The notes: a model not told the origin generated them from the letters alone. A stretch of 39,230 nucleotides of DNA from DATLZC01 sp037444005 (GCA_037444005.1 JBBING010000014.1:1-39230), one strand, 5' to 3'; positions 7,792-15,972 are shown, numbered from the stretch's first letter. Numbers and translations: made by a program.

Positions 7792-8163
7792 TCAGTCAGT
7801 GGGGCGTGCGGCGCGCAGCCCCAGACCGAGGGGCGGGCGCACGCCTTCCTTGTAGACACGCACGTCGCCGAACACACGCGCCTGGCACGCGAGGCGGAGC
7901 GGTCGGTCGGGCGCCTGGTCGCCGCGTTCGGCGACGATGGCGCGACGCTCGTTCTTGCCCATGGGCGAAAGGCGCTCGGCGCCCTCGCGAACCTCGCAGA
8001 GGCAGGTCGTGCAGCGCGCCTCGCCTCCGCAGGTCGTGGGCCAGTAGTACCCCGCCGACCGTGCGGCGTCCATGATCGTAACCCCTTCGGGGGCCTCGAT
8101 GGTCACGTCCAGCGGAAGCAGAGCGATTCTGGGCACGGCGGCCTCGCGCGTCGCGTCGGTCAC
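7792..8163 (-). CDS. 2Fe-2S ferredoxin
   Basis: A 123-residue protein with a 2Fe-2S ferredoxin domain. The cluster loop is T-T-C-G-G-E-A-R-C-T-T-C-L-C (C-x5-C-x2-C), with the fourth cysteine in R-L-A-C-Q-A, about 37 residues on, the adrenodoxin/plant-type spacing. The preceding V-T-I-M-D-A-A-R-S-A-G matches the usual helix. The start is uncertain: GTG 8163 opens the frame, but GTG 8136, with GAGG just upstream, would remove nine residues that are not part of the fold. It is first in a two-gene unit with the 7Fe ferredoxin. Confidence 0.88.
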   Translation of the reverse strand: MTDATREAAVPRIALLPLDVTIEAPEGVTIMDAARSAGYYWPTTCGGEARCTTCLCEVREGAERLSPMGKNERRAIVAERGDQAPDRPLRLACQARVFGDVRVYKEGVRPPLGLGLRAARPTD

Positions 8164-8221
8164 ATGCGCGTCCAGTCTAACAACTCGCGGCTGTCCGCGG
8201 CAGCTTCGCCCCCACCGCGCG

Positions 8222-8884
8222 CTACGCCGCTCTCTCTTCCCGCTGTTGGGGCTCGATGCCCAGCAGGCCGCAGATCTCCCGGAGCTCGGTCAACAGTTCC
8301 TCGACGCTCACGTCGGGGACGCGCTCGACGAGCCGCCGCAGCATGGGGTCCATCCCTTCGTGTTCGAGAAACACCGACATCACGTCCTCCACGGCGTCGA
8401 GCGGCGCGGCCGTAGGCGTTCCATCGGGCTCGGGAAAAGCTGCGCCGACGGGGGTCGCGTCGAGCTCGTCCGTTCCGGCTGCCGCGAGATCGTCTTCGAT
8501 ATCGAGCGCGGGCCGGGGGCGGGCAGGGGCGGGCGGTGGAGCCGCCGATTGTGGCGGTGGGGCGGCGGGCGCCTCCTTGCCCGCGGGGCCGGAGGGCTTG
8601 CCGAGGATCTTGCCGAAGAGACCGCGCCGTCCTCCCTTCTGCTCCGCGGGTTCCGCCGTACGGCCCGGTTCGTCTTCGGGCCCCGGCGGCGTCGATGGCA
8701 CGAGCGGCGTCTGGGGCGACGCCGTGGACCAGACGACCGTGGCTGGCTCGGGCGCGGCCCCTGCGGCCACAGGCGGCGCTGTGGCCGTCAAGGGGTCGTC
8801 GAGCTCGGAGCCCGCGGCGGCGTTCCCCAGCATGGCGTCGATCTCAGCCTGAGACAGGACCTGGTTCTCGTCCGCGGCGCTCAC
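8222..8884 (-). CDS. Orphan protein with FliM-type CheY-docking peptide, last gene of the chemotaxis operon
   Basis: A 220-residue protein. Residues 10-19 read L-S-Q-A-E-I-D-A-M-L, differing at one position from the N-terminal peptide of E. coli FliM that binds phosphorylated CheY. No FliM, FliN or CheC-like domain follows. Instead there is a long Pro/Ala/Gly-rich disordered stretch with a basic hydrophobic patch (R-R-G-L-F-G-K-I-L-G-K, about residue 86). A predicted helical C-terminal segment of about 55 residues (from A-V-E-D-V-M-S-V-F-L-E-H) belongs to no family I recognise. The GTG start overlaps the stop of the HD-GYP gene (GTGA). Seen: the motif and operon position. Inferred: a CheY-P-binding output, adaptor or phosphate-sink protein. 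Confidence 0.8.
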   Translation of the reverse strand: MSAADENQVLSQAEIDAMLGNAAAGSELDDPLTATAPPVAAGAAPEPATVVWSTASPQTPLVPSTPPGPEDEPGRTAEPAEQKGGRRGLFGKILGKPSGPAGKEAPAAPPPQSAAPPPAPARPRPALDIEDDLAAAGTDELDATPVGAAFPEPDGTPTAAPLDAVEDVMSVFLEHEGMDPMLRRLVERVPDVSVEELLTELREICGLLGIEPQQREERAA

Positions 8885-9951
8885 AGGATCACCTCTGCAA
8901 TGAGTTTGTTCATGTTCTCGACCTGCGACAGATCGAGGTCGTAGGGCTCCTGCACAGGCCGGCCGTTGGCGACGCAGACGCGAACGACGGGGCGGGCGAT
9001 GTGCCCGATGTTCGGATTGCTGACGATGCCGACCTCCCCGGTGTTGAGCTTCACGCCGATGCCCGCGGGGTACACTGGGATGCGTCGCGTGAAGAGGCCG
9101 GCGAGCTCCGGGTCGAACAGCTCGCCGCTAAAGGCGCTGATGAACTCGATGGCCTCGTGGCGTTTCATCGGCGGGCGGTGCGGCCGCTTCGAGACGAGCG
9201 CGTGGAAGGCGTCCGCGATGGCCGTGATGCGCGCGAAGAGCGAGATGGCGCTCCCCTTGAGCCGGGCGGGATACCCGGAGCCGTTCCAACGCTCGTGGTG
9301 CTGGGCGATGCCCGCGAGGACAGCGTCGTCGAGGCCGGCGTCCTTCAACAGGTCGACGGACGCCATGGGATGGCCCTCGAGATAGGCGCGCTGTTCCTCA
9401 TTGAGCGGGCCCAGCGTTTCGAGCAGACCCGGCGGAAGCTGCAGGTAGCCGACATTCTGCAGCATGGCGACAAGACCGAGCCGCACCAGGTCGGCGTCCG
9501 ACAGGCCGAGGAGCCGGCCGACCAACAGGGACAGCGTCGTGACCTTGACGGGGTGGACGTAGTCGTATCCCTCGAGGGCCACCGACCCGGAGAGGTCGGG
9601 GTCGCCGACGGGCTCCGGGAACAGGCAGCGTACGAGGGCGTTGACTGCGGCTCGCACGCCGACCAGATGGTCGGGCCGATAGCCGGCGCCGTAGCCCGCG
9701 CCGGCGAGGAGCACGTGCAGGGCCTGCACCGCCTTCGCCTCGAGGTACGCCGGAAACATCGTTCCCACCAACACGTCCTCGACCCGGGGGTCGTCGATCA
9801 CGATTTCGGACGCGCCGGTGCGGGCGAGCAGCGGGAGCTTCTCGGGCGTGATGCGTTCGTTCTCCTCGAAGACGGGATATCCCCGAATGTCGTACACGGG
9901 TCTGCGCAACACCATTCCCACTTTCGCGTTGGCTACCGACACCCTGCGCAT
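8881..9951 (-). CDS. Degenerate HD-GYP domain protein
   Basis: A 356-residue cytosolic protein with an N-terminal segment and a full-length HD-GYP domain (from about residue 130), including the usual C-terminal strands (V-Y-P-A-G-I-G-V-K-L-N-T-G-E). HD-GYP proteins hydrolyse cyclic di-GMP. Here the HD dyad of H-D-x-G-K is Gln165-Asn166, and the Lys is Tyr (M-L-Q-N-V-G-Y). The first His (Y-V-H-P), E-G-H-P, H-H-E-R, G-Y-P and the late Asp (A-I-A-D-A-F) are kept. Loss of the dyad predicts no phosphodiesterase activity, so it may only bind the nucleotide or a protein partner. It overlaps the FliM-peptide gene by 4 bp and follows cheR by 21 bp. An intact HD-GYP is at 18908. Confidence 0.87.
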   Translation of the reverse strand: MRRVSVANAKVGMVLRRPVYDIRGYPVFEENERITPEKLPLLARTGASEIVIDDPRVEDVLVGTMFPAYLEAKAVQALHVLLAGAGYGAGYRPDHLVGVRAAVNALVRCLFPEPVGDPDLSGSVALEGYDYVHPVKVTTLSLLVGRLLGLSDADLVRLGLVAMLQNVGYLQLPPGLLETLGPLNEEQRAYLEGHPMASVDLLKDAGLDDAVLAGIAQHHERWNGSGYPARLKGSAISLFARITAIADAFHALVSKRPHRPPMKRHEAIEFISAFSGELFDPELAGLFTRRIPVYPAGIGVKLNTGEVGIVSNPNIGHIARPVVRVCVANGRPVQEPYDLDLSQVENMNKLIAEVIL

Positions 9952-9972
9952 CGTCTCCCTCCCTTCGCCCCG

Positions 9973-10779
9973 TCAGGCGACGCGCTGCGCTCCCGCCGCC
10001 GCGGCCTGGGCCTTGCGATAAAAGTTGCCCCCCATCCGTTCGAAGCCGGCCAGATCCGTTCCCAGCAGCGCTTCCGTAGCGCCCACGAACAGGACGCCGC
10101 CCGGGCGGAGCGCGTCGCGGAGCCGCTGGAACAGGCGGCTTTTCACCTCGGGCGAGAAATAGATCATCACGTTGCGGCACAGAATCAGATCGAACCCGCG
10201 CTCGAAGGGGCTCGACAGCAGGTCGAGCTCCCGGATGTCGAGACGCCGCAGCCAGTCGACGACTCGGTATCCGTCACCGTCCCGCAGGAAATAGGTCCGT
10301 AGCCACGCCGGGCGGACGTTCCGGACCTCGGCTGCGCTGTACGGCCCGCCGGCGCGCGCCCGTTTGAGCGCGTCCCGATCGAGGTCAGTCGCGAGGATGC
10401 GCGCCCGGTCCGCGGCGCCGAGGGTGTGCAATAGGATCGCCACCGAGTAGGGCTCCGCGCCGTAGGAGCAGCCCGCGCTCCAGATGTTCAGCCGGGCGCG
10501 CTCCCGCAACAGCGCGGGCAGAACGTCCTTCCCCAGGCGCTCGAACTGAGGCGGGTCACGGAAGAATTCGGTGACATTGATCGTCAGCATCGCCCGCAGG
10601 GCCTCGCGCGCCGCGGGGTCCGTTTCGAGCCGCCGGCAGAACCGGACGACGTCTCCTTCATGACGCGCGACATGCGCCTCGAGCCGCCGGCGCATCTGCT
10701 GCGCCTTGTACGCATCGATGTCGATGCGGAGAACGCTGGCGATGGTCTTCTTGAGCAGCGCAAACTCGCGGTCATCCAT
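9973..10779 (-). CDS. cheR: Chemotaxis protein methyltransferase CheR
   Basis: A 268-residue enzyme that methylates receptor glutamates with S-adenosylmethionine during chemotactic adaptation. The N-terminal helical domain ends in N-V-T-E-F-F-R-D, a CheR signature. The SAM-binding loop is W-S-A-G-C-S-Y-G-A-E-P-Y-S, and C-R-N-V-M-I-Y-F and G-G-V-L-F-V-G-A-T-E follow. The length is standard. There is no C-terminal receptor-binding extension beyond an Ala-rich tail. Its start overlaps the end of cheB by 8 bp. Confidence 0.95.
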   Translation of the reverse strand: MDDREFALLKKTIASVLRIDIDAYKAQQMRRRLEAHVARHEGDVVRFCRRLETDPAAREALRAMLTINVTEFFRDPPQFERLGKDVLPALLRERARLNIWSAGCSYGAEPYSVAILLHTLGAADRARILATDLDRDALKRARAGGPYSAAEVRNVRPAWLRTYFLRDGDGYRVVDWLRRLDIRELDLLSSPFERGFDLILCRNVMIYFSPEVKSRLFQRLRDALRPGGVLFVGATEALLGTDLAGFERMGGNFYRKAQAAAAGAQRVA

Positions 10780-11308
10780 CGCGCGCCTCCCGGAGGGGAC
10801 GCGAAGTCCGGCACAGGCGGGAGATGGCCGCCGCCATTCCGTGCAGCGGGATCATGTCGTCGGCGTATCCCGCCTCCATGACGCTTCTCGGCATGCCGAA
10901 CACCACGCACGTGGATTCGGCCTCGGCGAGGATAACCCCGCCCGCCGCCTTCACCGCGCCCGCCCCTCTCGTCCCGTCCGTTCCCATGCCGGTGAGGATG
11001 ACGCCGAGCGTCCCGGCGCCGTACCGTCGCGCAGCGGACGCGAGCGTTACGTTGACCGACGGTCGCACGCCGCACTCCGGCGGGTCCGACGAGAGGCGAA
11101 CTGTGCCGTGCGCCTCGATGATGAGGTGGTAGTCGCCGGGAGCGAGCAGGGCGGCGCCGGGACGCAAGGTGTCGCCGTCCTGCGCCTCCTTGACCCGCAG
11201 AGGTCCGAGCTCATCGAGGCGAGCGGCCAGCGAGCGGGTGAAGCCAGGCGGCATGTGCTGCACGACGAGGACGGGGACAGGGAACTCGGCCGGCAAGCCG
11301 CCGAGCAC
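10772..11308 (-). CDS. cheB: CheB methylesterase domain (3' part of a frameshifted cheB)
   Basis: The frame holds the methylesterase half of CheB, which removes methyl groups from receptors. Visible are V-L-V-V-Q-H-M-P-P-G-F-T (catalytic His) and I-L-T-G-M-G-T-D-G-T-R-G (catalytic Asp). The coding sequence really continues upstream in this frame to about 11333 as G-G-P-A-A-L-R-S-V-L. The catalytic Ser codon (11337-11339) is in the other frame, so this part alone cannot be active. The apparent GTG start at 11308 is not a natural start. See the 5' part at 11310-11813. Confidence 0.8.
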   Translation of the reverse strand: MLGGLPAEFPVPVLVVQHMPPGFTRSLAARLDELGPLRVKEAQDGDTLRPGAALLAPGDYHLIIEAHGTVRLSSDPPECGVRPSVNVTLASAARRYGAGTLGVILTGMGTDGTRGAGAVKAAGGVILAEAESTCVVFGMPRSVMEAGYADDMIPLHGMAAAISRLCRTSRPLREARDG

Positions 11309-11309
11309 A

Positions 11310-11813
11310 CTACGCAGAGCGGCGGGCCCCCCTGAAGCTCGCCATGCCAGTCCGTCTGGTCCGGGAAGCGACCGGCCGGGGACGCGGCCTGGCGAGCGCC
11401 GAGAGCTTGACCCGCGTGGACAGCTCGGCCGAGATCTCGTGGGGCGCTGCGACGCCTCCGTACGTCGGCTTCAGCACGAAGTCGACGGCTCCCAACTCGA
11501 GCGCGCGCACCGTCACGTCGGCGCCGTGGCGCGTGTGCGTGCTGACCATGACCACGGGCGTCGGGCACTCGCGCATGATGCGGGCGAGCGTCTCGAGGCC
11601 GTCGAGCCCCGGCATCTCGACGTCCAGGGTCACGACGTCAGGCCGGAGCGTCTTCACCCGTTCGAGCGCCTCGACGCCGTCGCGGGCGACGCCCACGACC
11701 TCGATCTGCGGGTCGGCGGCGAGGTTGCGCGACAACACCGAGCGGGCGGTCGCGGAGTCATCGACCACCAGCACGCGGACGGTCTTCTGGTGTCCGAGCT
11801 CGGGCGACGTCAC
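11310..11813 (-). CDS. cheB: CheB receiver domain (5' part of a frameshifted cheB)
   Basis: This frame encodes the response-regulator half of CheB: V-R-V-L-V-V-D-D-S, the phospho-acceptor Asp in T-L-D-V-E-M-P-G-L-D-G, and K-P-T-Y-G-G. A linker follows, ending in G-M-A-S, the start of the methylesterase serine loop. It then runs F-R-G-A-R-R-S-A and stops at TAG. Deleting one base around 11333 would join it to the downstream frame as A-S-F-G-G-P-A-A-L, close to the family pattern A-S-T-G-G-P. GTG 11813 is chosen because AGGAGG lies 6 bp upstream; GTG 11828 overlaps the cheY stop. Either a real inactivating mutation, a slippage site at the G6 run, or a sequence error. Confidence 0.8.
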   Translation of the reverse strand: MTSPELGHQKTVRVLVVDDSATARSVLSRNLAADPQIEVVGVARDGVEALERVKTLRPDVVTLDVEMPGLDGLETLARIMRECPTPVVMVSTHTRHGADVTVRALELGAVDFVLKPTYGGVAAPHEISAELSTRVKLSALARPRPRPVASRTRRTGMASFRGARRSA

Positions 11814-11824
11814 GACGCGCCTCC

Positions 11825-12181
11825 TCACGCGACCAGCTTCTTGAGGGCGGCCTGCACACGCTCCGGGTCGAACGGCTTGACCACGAAGTCGCGGGCTCCG
11901 GCCTTGATCGCCTCCATCACGATGGACTGCTGACCCATCGCAGTGACCATGGCGACCCGGGCCGCAGGGTCCAGTTCCAGAATCGCTTTGAGCGCTTGCA
12001 GGCCGTCCATCACCGGCATGGTGATGTCCATCAGCACGGCGTCGGGCCGTGTTTGCTTGTACAGCGCGACCGCCTGCGCGCCGTCGGCGGCCTCGATCAC
12101 CTCATGGCCCAGCTCCTTCAGGAGTTGGGCGTTCCGCATCCGCATGAACGCCGAGTCGTCGACCACCAGCACTTTCGCCAC
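11825..12181 (-). CDS. cheY: Chemotaxis response regulator CheY
   Basis: A 118-residue single receiver domain. The acidic pair is in L-V-V-D-D-S, the phospho-acceptor is in V-L-M-D-I-T-M-P-V-M-D-G, the switch Thr is in A-M-V-T-A-M-G, and the Lys is in F-V-V-K-P-F. Phosphorylated by CheA, it carries the signal to the output. It lies between cheD (22 bp) and cheB (4-bp GTGA overlap at the longer cheB start). The FliM-like peptide protein encoded at the end of the operon is its likely docking partner. Confidence 0.95.
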   Translation of the reverse strand: MAKVLVVDDSAFMRMRNAQLLKELGHEVIEAADGAQAVALYKQTRPDAVLMDITMPVMDGLQALKAILELDPAARVAMVTAMGQQSIVMEAIKAGARDFVVKPFDPERVQAALKKLVA

Positions 12182-12203
12182 GTTCTCACCTCCACCTTTG
12201 CGG

Positions 12204-12707
12204 TCACAGCGGCCGGCCTGGCTGTCCCGCGGCCGAGACCGTGAGTTCTCCCGTTCGGACGTCGAGGCGCACCGTTCGCCCGTGAGCGCCGCCCGTGTCT
12301 TCGGCCGCGATCCGAAGCCCGAGCGCCTTCAGGGTCTCGCGCGCCGATTCGACATTGCGGTCGCCGATGTTGAGGGCGGCGTTGAGGCCGGGGGTGGTGA
12401 TCATCCGCGCGCCGCCGACGATCTTCAGGACCAGGCGGGACCTCACCGCACCCCTGCGCTCCATTTCCAAGAGGAGCAGGGGAATGCCCGTATCCACGAA
12501 TTTGGCCCCCGGCCCGGTGTTGCGGCCGTCGGCGCTGCGCGGGAGCACAAAGTGGGCCATGCCGCCCACGCGCGCCACGGGATCGTAGGCGCACAGCGCC
12601 ACGCACGAGCCGAGGCCCAGACACACGAGCGTCGCGTTCCGGTCGTCCGACACGGTCCACTCTCCGAGGCCCACCACCACCGTTCTGGTCGCCGTCTCCG
12701 TCGTCAT
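12204..12707 (-). CDS. cheD: Chemoreceptor glutamine deamidase CheD
   Basis: A 167-residue protein. CheD deamidates receptor glutamines and stimulates CheC. The catalytic Cys is in L-G-L-G-S-C-V-A-L and the His in G-G-M-A-H-F-V-L-P; N-I-G-D-R-N-V-E is also typical. The Thr found six residues before the Cys in Thermotoga CheD is a Cys here (V-C-L-G-L-G-S-C). ATG 12707 is chosen because it overlaps the cheC stop as ATGA; the frame is open further upstream but without family residues. The order cheC-cheD matches their known partnership. Confidence 0.93.
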   Translation of the reverse strand: MTTETATRTVVVGLGEWTVSDDRNATLVCLGLGSCVALCAYDPVARVGGMAHFVLPRSADGRNTGPGAKFVDTGIPLLLLEMERRGAVRSRLVLKIVGGARMITTPGLNAALNIGDRNVESARETLKALGLRIAAEDTGGAHGRTVRLDVRTGELTVSAAGQPGRPL

Positions 12708-13318
12708 GCGGCCCGCCCCCATTGGACGAGCGCGTTGACGAGCCCCTCGCTTGGGATGACGAAGAACATCCCGGCGATCTCGCGGTCCGCGGTGTGGAAG
12801 GTCGCTTCGGCGACAAAGGCTTCGTCCTGCGTGAGCAGGATGTCCGCGGCGACGATGTCGAGCAGCGCGCCCGCCATGTCCATCATCACGGCCGGCGGTG
12901 ACGGCCGCAGGTCCAGGCCCGTCTCGTCCGCCAGCGCGGACAGGAAGAAGGAGCCGATGATATTCCCCATCTCGCCCAGGGCCGACCGCTCGAGCTCCCC
13001 GAGGTGTTGCGTCGTGTTCGGGGGCTGTCCCATGAGCAGATCCACGAAGGCGCACGCGATCCGCGGGTCGTAGACCAGCATGATGTGCCCGTTCGCGCTC
13101 CCCGTGGCTGTGAGGTAGATGCCTACCGACGTCACCTCGGGCCCGCCGACCAGGTCCGCGATCTCGACCACCGGAATTCGCCGCAAGGAAAACGACGTCA
13201 CGTGGATCTCCTGCCCGATCATTCGGGACAAGCCGAGCATGGCGTTCGCGGTGCCTTTCCCGACGAGTTCTGTCCAACGGCCGTGGTTGACGCTGTTCAA
13301 GGTGAACGCTCCTTTCAT
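12704..13318 (-). CDS. cheC: CheY-P phosphatase CheC
   Basis: A 204-residue CheC/CheX/FliY-family protein, which dephosphorylates CheY-P. The family has two E-x2-N active sites. The second is intact (Glu116-Asn119 in G-E-M-G-N-I-I-G). In the first, Glu17 is present but the Asn position is Gly20 (E-L-V-G-K-G), so only one site should work. The ATG overlaps the cheA stop (ATGA), implying translational coupling. CheC ties CheD to CheY-P levels in Gram-positive-type chemotaxis. Confidence 0.92.
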   Translation of the reverse strand: MKGAFTLNSVNHGRWTELVGKGTANAMLGLSRMIGQEIHVTSFSLRRIPVVEIADLVGGPEVTSVGIYLTATGSANGHIMLVYDPRIACAFVDLLMGQPPNTTQHLGELERSALGEMGNIIGSFFLSALADETGLDLRPSPPAVMMDMAGALLDIVAADILLTQDEAFVAEATFHTADREIAGMFFVIPSEGLVNALVQWGRAA

Positions 13319-15417
13319 GCCGTCAGCGCGTACGACTCGCGCTGGACCGCCGCTTTGATGAGGGCAGGGACGTCGAGGATCAGCACGACCTGCCCGTCGC
13401 CCAGAATGCTGGCTCCGGCCACCCCGGGCGTCTGCCCGACGAGGCCGCCCAGAGACTTCACGACGATCTCTTGTTGTTCGATGAGCGCGTCCACGGCGAG
13501 CGCCACTGTCCGTTCTCCCGCCCGCACGATCACGACGAAGGGTTCGTTCGTCGCCGACTTCTCGCGGCCGCCGATGCGGCAGATCTCGCGCAGGGGGAGC
13601 AGGGGCAACACCGAGCCGCGCAGCCGTAACATCTGCCGACCCATGACCGTGGCGACGGAGCCGGGGGCAGGACGGACCGTCTCCTGAACGTAGCTCAGAG
13701 GGATGGCGTACGCCGTCCCCGCCGATTCGACCAGGAGCCCCCGGAACGTCGCGAGCGTGAGGGGGAGCCGCAGAGAGAACCGTGTGCCGCGTCCCGGAAC
13801 CGACTCGATGTCGATGAGGCCGTTCAGCGCCTCGATATCGCGGCGAACCACGTCCATGCCGACGCCACGCCCCGAGACTTCAGTGGTGGTGCGTGCGGTG
13901 GACAGGCCGGGCTGGAAGATCAGGTCCAGAGCCTCGCTGTCGGAAAGACGATGGGCCATGTCCGCAGGGATGAGCCCGCGTTGAACGGCGGCCTCTTTGA
14001 CGCGCTCGACGTCGATGCCACGTCCGTCGTCCTCCAACGTGACGACGATGTAGCCCTGATCGTGGCGGGCGGAGAGCCGGATCGTGCCGGTCTCTGGCTT
14101 GCCGGCGCGGCGACGCTCCTCGGGCGATTCGATACCGTGGTCGACAGCGTTCCGAATGAGATGGACCAGGGGGTCCTTGATCTTGTCGATGACGGACCGG
14201 TCGATCTCGGTGTCCTGCCCTTCGACGAGGAACGTCACCGCCTTGCCAGTGGTTCGCGCGAGGTCGCGGACGAGACGCGGGAACTTCCCGAAAAGGAGGC
14301 CGATGGGCAGCATCCGGATCTGCATCATGCTCTCGTGGAGCTCGTCGACCACTTTGACGATGTGCGCCGACGTGTCGGCGAGCGCATCCACGAGCTCGTC
14401 CTCCTTGTGACGAGCCTGCAAGAGCCGGCAGATCTGGCTGATGCGCGTCCGGTCGATGGCCAGCTCGCCGACCATGTTCATCAGGCTGTCCAGCCGCTCG
14501 ACGTCGATCCGGATGGTTTGCAGCGTCTCGATCTTCTGCGCGGCCAGCTCGAGCTGCTCCTGCGGGCTCTTGCCCCGCGCCTCCGGTCCGAGGTCGATGA
14601 TCCTCCGGTCGCGGCCATCGGGCGGCGGTTCCTCCGACAGGCGCTCGTCGGCCGCCGGCGCCAGGCCACTCTCCGGGAGAGGCTCGACGCTGACCGACGC
14701 GACCTCGTCGATCGCCTCGACCGCGGCGCGGAGCGCGTCGGCGTCACAGGAGGCGGCGACGATGGCCGCGAGGGTGGCGCTGGCCTCCTCACGTTCGATG
14801 GCGTCGCGGGGAGGAGCTGACCACACGACGTCGCCACGCTCCGCCAGCGCGCTCAGAACTTGGAAGTTGCGGACGGCCAGCCACACGGAGCCGGCGTCGA
14901 AGGCGACTGCGACGCGGTACGCCGCGCGGCCCAGCGCGCGCGCCGCCTCGAGAAGGGCGGCGGCCTCGGCGGGAGGCGCCACCGGCGGAGCGTCCGTCGC
15001 CACGCCGTCCCCCGGAGGAGGGTCAGCGGCGTCCACCGCCCGGAGGGCCGCGACCAGCGGGTCAATGTCGACGCCTCCATCCTCTCCGTCGGCGGCGCGG
15101 GCCTTCAGCGCTTTCAGGCCGTCCAGACTCCGGAGGAGGGCGTCGACGAGCTCCGGGGTTACGGGCAGCGTTCCTTTGCGGACGCGGTCGAGGACGTCCT
15201 CCATTGCATGCGTGAGGGCAGCCATGCGCTGGAAGCCCAGCATGCCCGAGGAGCCCTTCAGGGTGTGGGCGGCGCGGAAGATCTCCTGCAGCAGTTCGAC
15301 GTTGTCCGCTTCGCGTTCGAGGCGGACGATGTCGTCGTCCAGCAGGTCGAGCTGTTCGTCGACTTCCTGCAAGAACGCCTTGAGGTCGTCCGGGTGGACA
15401 TCGAAGCCAGACGGCAT
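13315..15417 (-). CDS. cheA: Chemotaxis histidine kinase CheA
   Basis: A 700-residue kinase. The HPt domain has phospho-acceptor His51 in R-A-A-H-T-L-K-G. An acidic linker and a P2-like domain (about 150-255, CheY/CheB-binding type) follow. The dimerisation helix contains V-E-R-L-D-S-L-M-N-M-V-G-E-L. The ATPase domain shows N-A-V-D-H-G-I-E (N box), D-D-G-R-G-I-D and G-R-G-V-G-M-D. A C-terminal CheW-like domain ends the protein. ATG 15417 is preferred over GTG 15447 because GGAGGG sits 4 bp upstream and the HPt begins here. The gap to cheW is 78 bp. Confidence 0.95.
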   Translation of the reverse strand: MPSGFDVHPDDLKAFLQEVDEQLDLLDDDIVRLEREADNVELLQEIFRAAHTLKGSSGMLGFQRMAALTHAMEDVLDRVRKGTLPVTPELVDALLRSLDGLKALKARAADGEDGGVDIDPLVAALRAVDAADPPPGDGVATDAPPVAPPAEAAALLEAARALGRAAYRVAVAFDAGSVWLAVRNFQVLSALAERGDVVWSAPPRDAIEREEASATLAAIVAASCDADALRAAVEAIDEVASVSVEPLPESGLAPAADERLSEEPPPDGRDRRIIDLGPEARGKSPQEQLELAAQKIETLQTIRIDVERLDSLMNMVGELAIDRTRISQICRLLQARHKEDELVDALADTSAHIVKVVDELHESMMQIRMLPIGLLFGKFPRLVRDLARTTGKAVTFLVEGQDTEIDRSVIDKIKDPLVHLIRNAVDHGIESPEERRRAGKPETGTIRLSARHDQGYIVVTLEDDGRGIDVERVKEAAVQRGLIPADMAHRLSDSEALDLIFQPGLSTARTTTEVSGRGVGMDVVRRDIEALNGLIDIESVPGRGTRFSLRLPLTLATFRGLLVESAGTAYAIPLSYVQETVRPAPGSVATVMGRQMLRLRGSVLPLLPLREICRIGGREKSATNEPFVVIVRAGERTVALAVDALIEQQEIVVKSLGGLVGQTPGVAGASILGDGQVVLILDVPALIKAAVQRESYALTA

Positions 15418-15495
15418 GCTCCCTCCTGCGCATGATGGCTTCGCCACGGGGACGAGGCGCCCGAGCGTGGCGAGGCGACGGGTGTTCCCGAAACG

Positions 15496-15972
15496 TCAGG
15501 CGGCCTTCGACTGCGCCTGCTGTAGCGCCTTCTGCTCGTCGGTCGAGAGCACGCGGTCGAGATCCAGCAGGATCAGCAGCTTGCCGTCGAGCTTCGCGAT
15601 CCCCTCTAGGTAGTAGGAATCTTCGGTGGTGATGAGGGACGACGCCGGCTCGATGGCGTCCGCCGCCAGCCGCAAGACCTCGATCACGGCGTCGACGATG
15701 ATGCCGATGTTCTGTCCGGCGATATCGACCACCACCACCCGGCTGTCTCTCGTTTCCTCCGAGACGCGCAGGCCGAACCGCTTCCGCAAGTCCAGAATCG
15801 GAATCACGCGCCCGCGCAGGTTGATAACCCCCTCGACGAAGTCGGGCGCGTTGGGGACGTGGGTCACGGCCTGCATCCGGATGATCTCACGCACGGAGTT
15901 GATGTCGACGCCGTAGACCTCTCCCGCGAGGTCGAACACGACCAGTTGCCGTTCAGTGCCCTTGTCAGCCAT
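15496..15972 (-). CDS. cheW: Chemotaxis coupling protein CheW
   Basis: A 158-residue SH3-like scaffold that links receptors to CheA. Typical stretches are Q-L-V-V-F-D-L-A-G-E-V-Y-G-V-D, P-D-F-V-E-G-V-I-N-L-R-G-R-V-I-P and L-L-I-L-L-D-L-D-R-V-L. ATG 15972 gives the family-length protein. The frame is open 31 codons further up, but that part overlaps a large GC hairpin and looks noncoding. AGGAAGG lies about 11 bp upstream of the chosen start. Confidence 0.95.
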   Translation of the reverse strand: MADKGTERQLVVFDLAGEVYGVDINSVREIIRMQAVTHVPNAPDFVEGVINLRGRVIPILDLRKRFGLRVSEETRDSRVVVVDIAGQNIGIIVDAVIEVLRLAADAIEPASSLITTEDSYYLEGIAKLDGKLLILLDLDRVLSTDEQKALQQAQSKAA

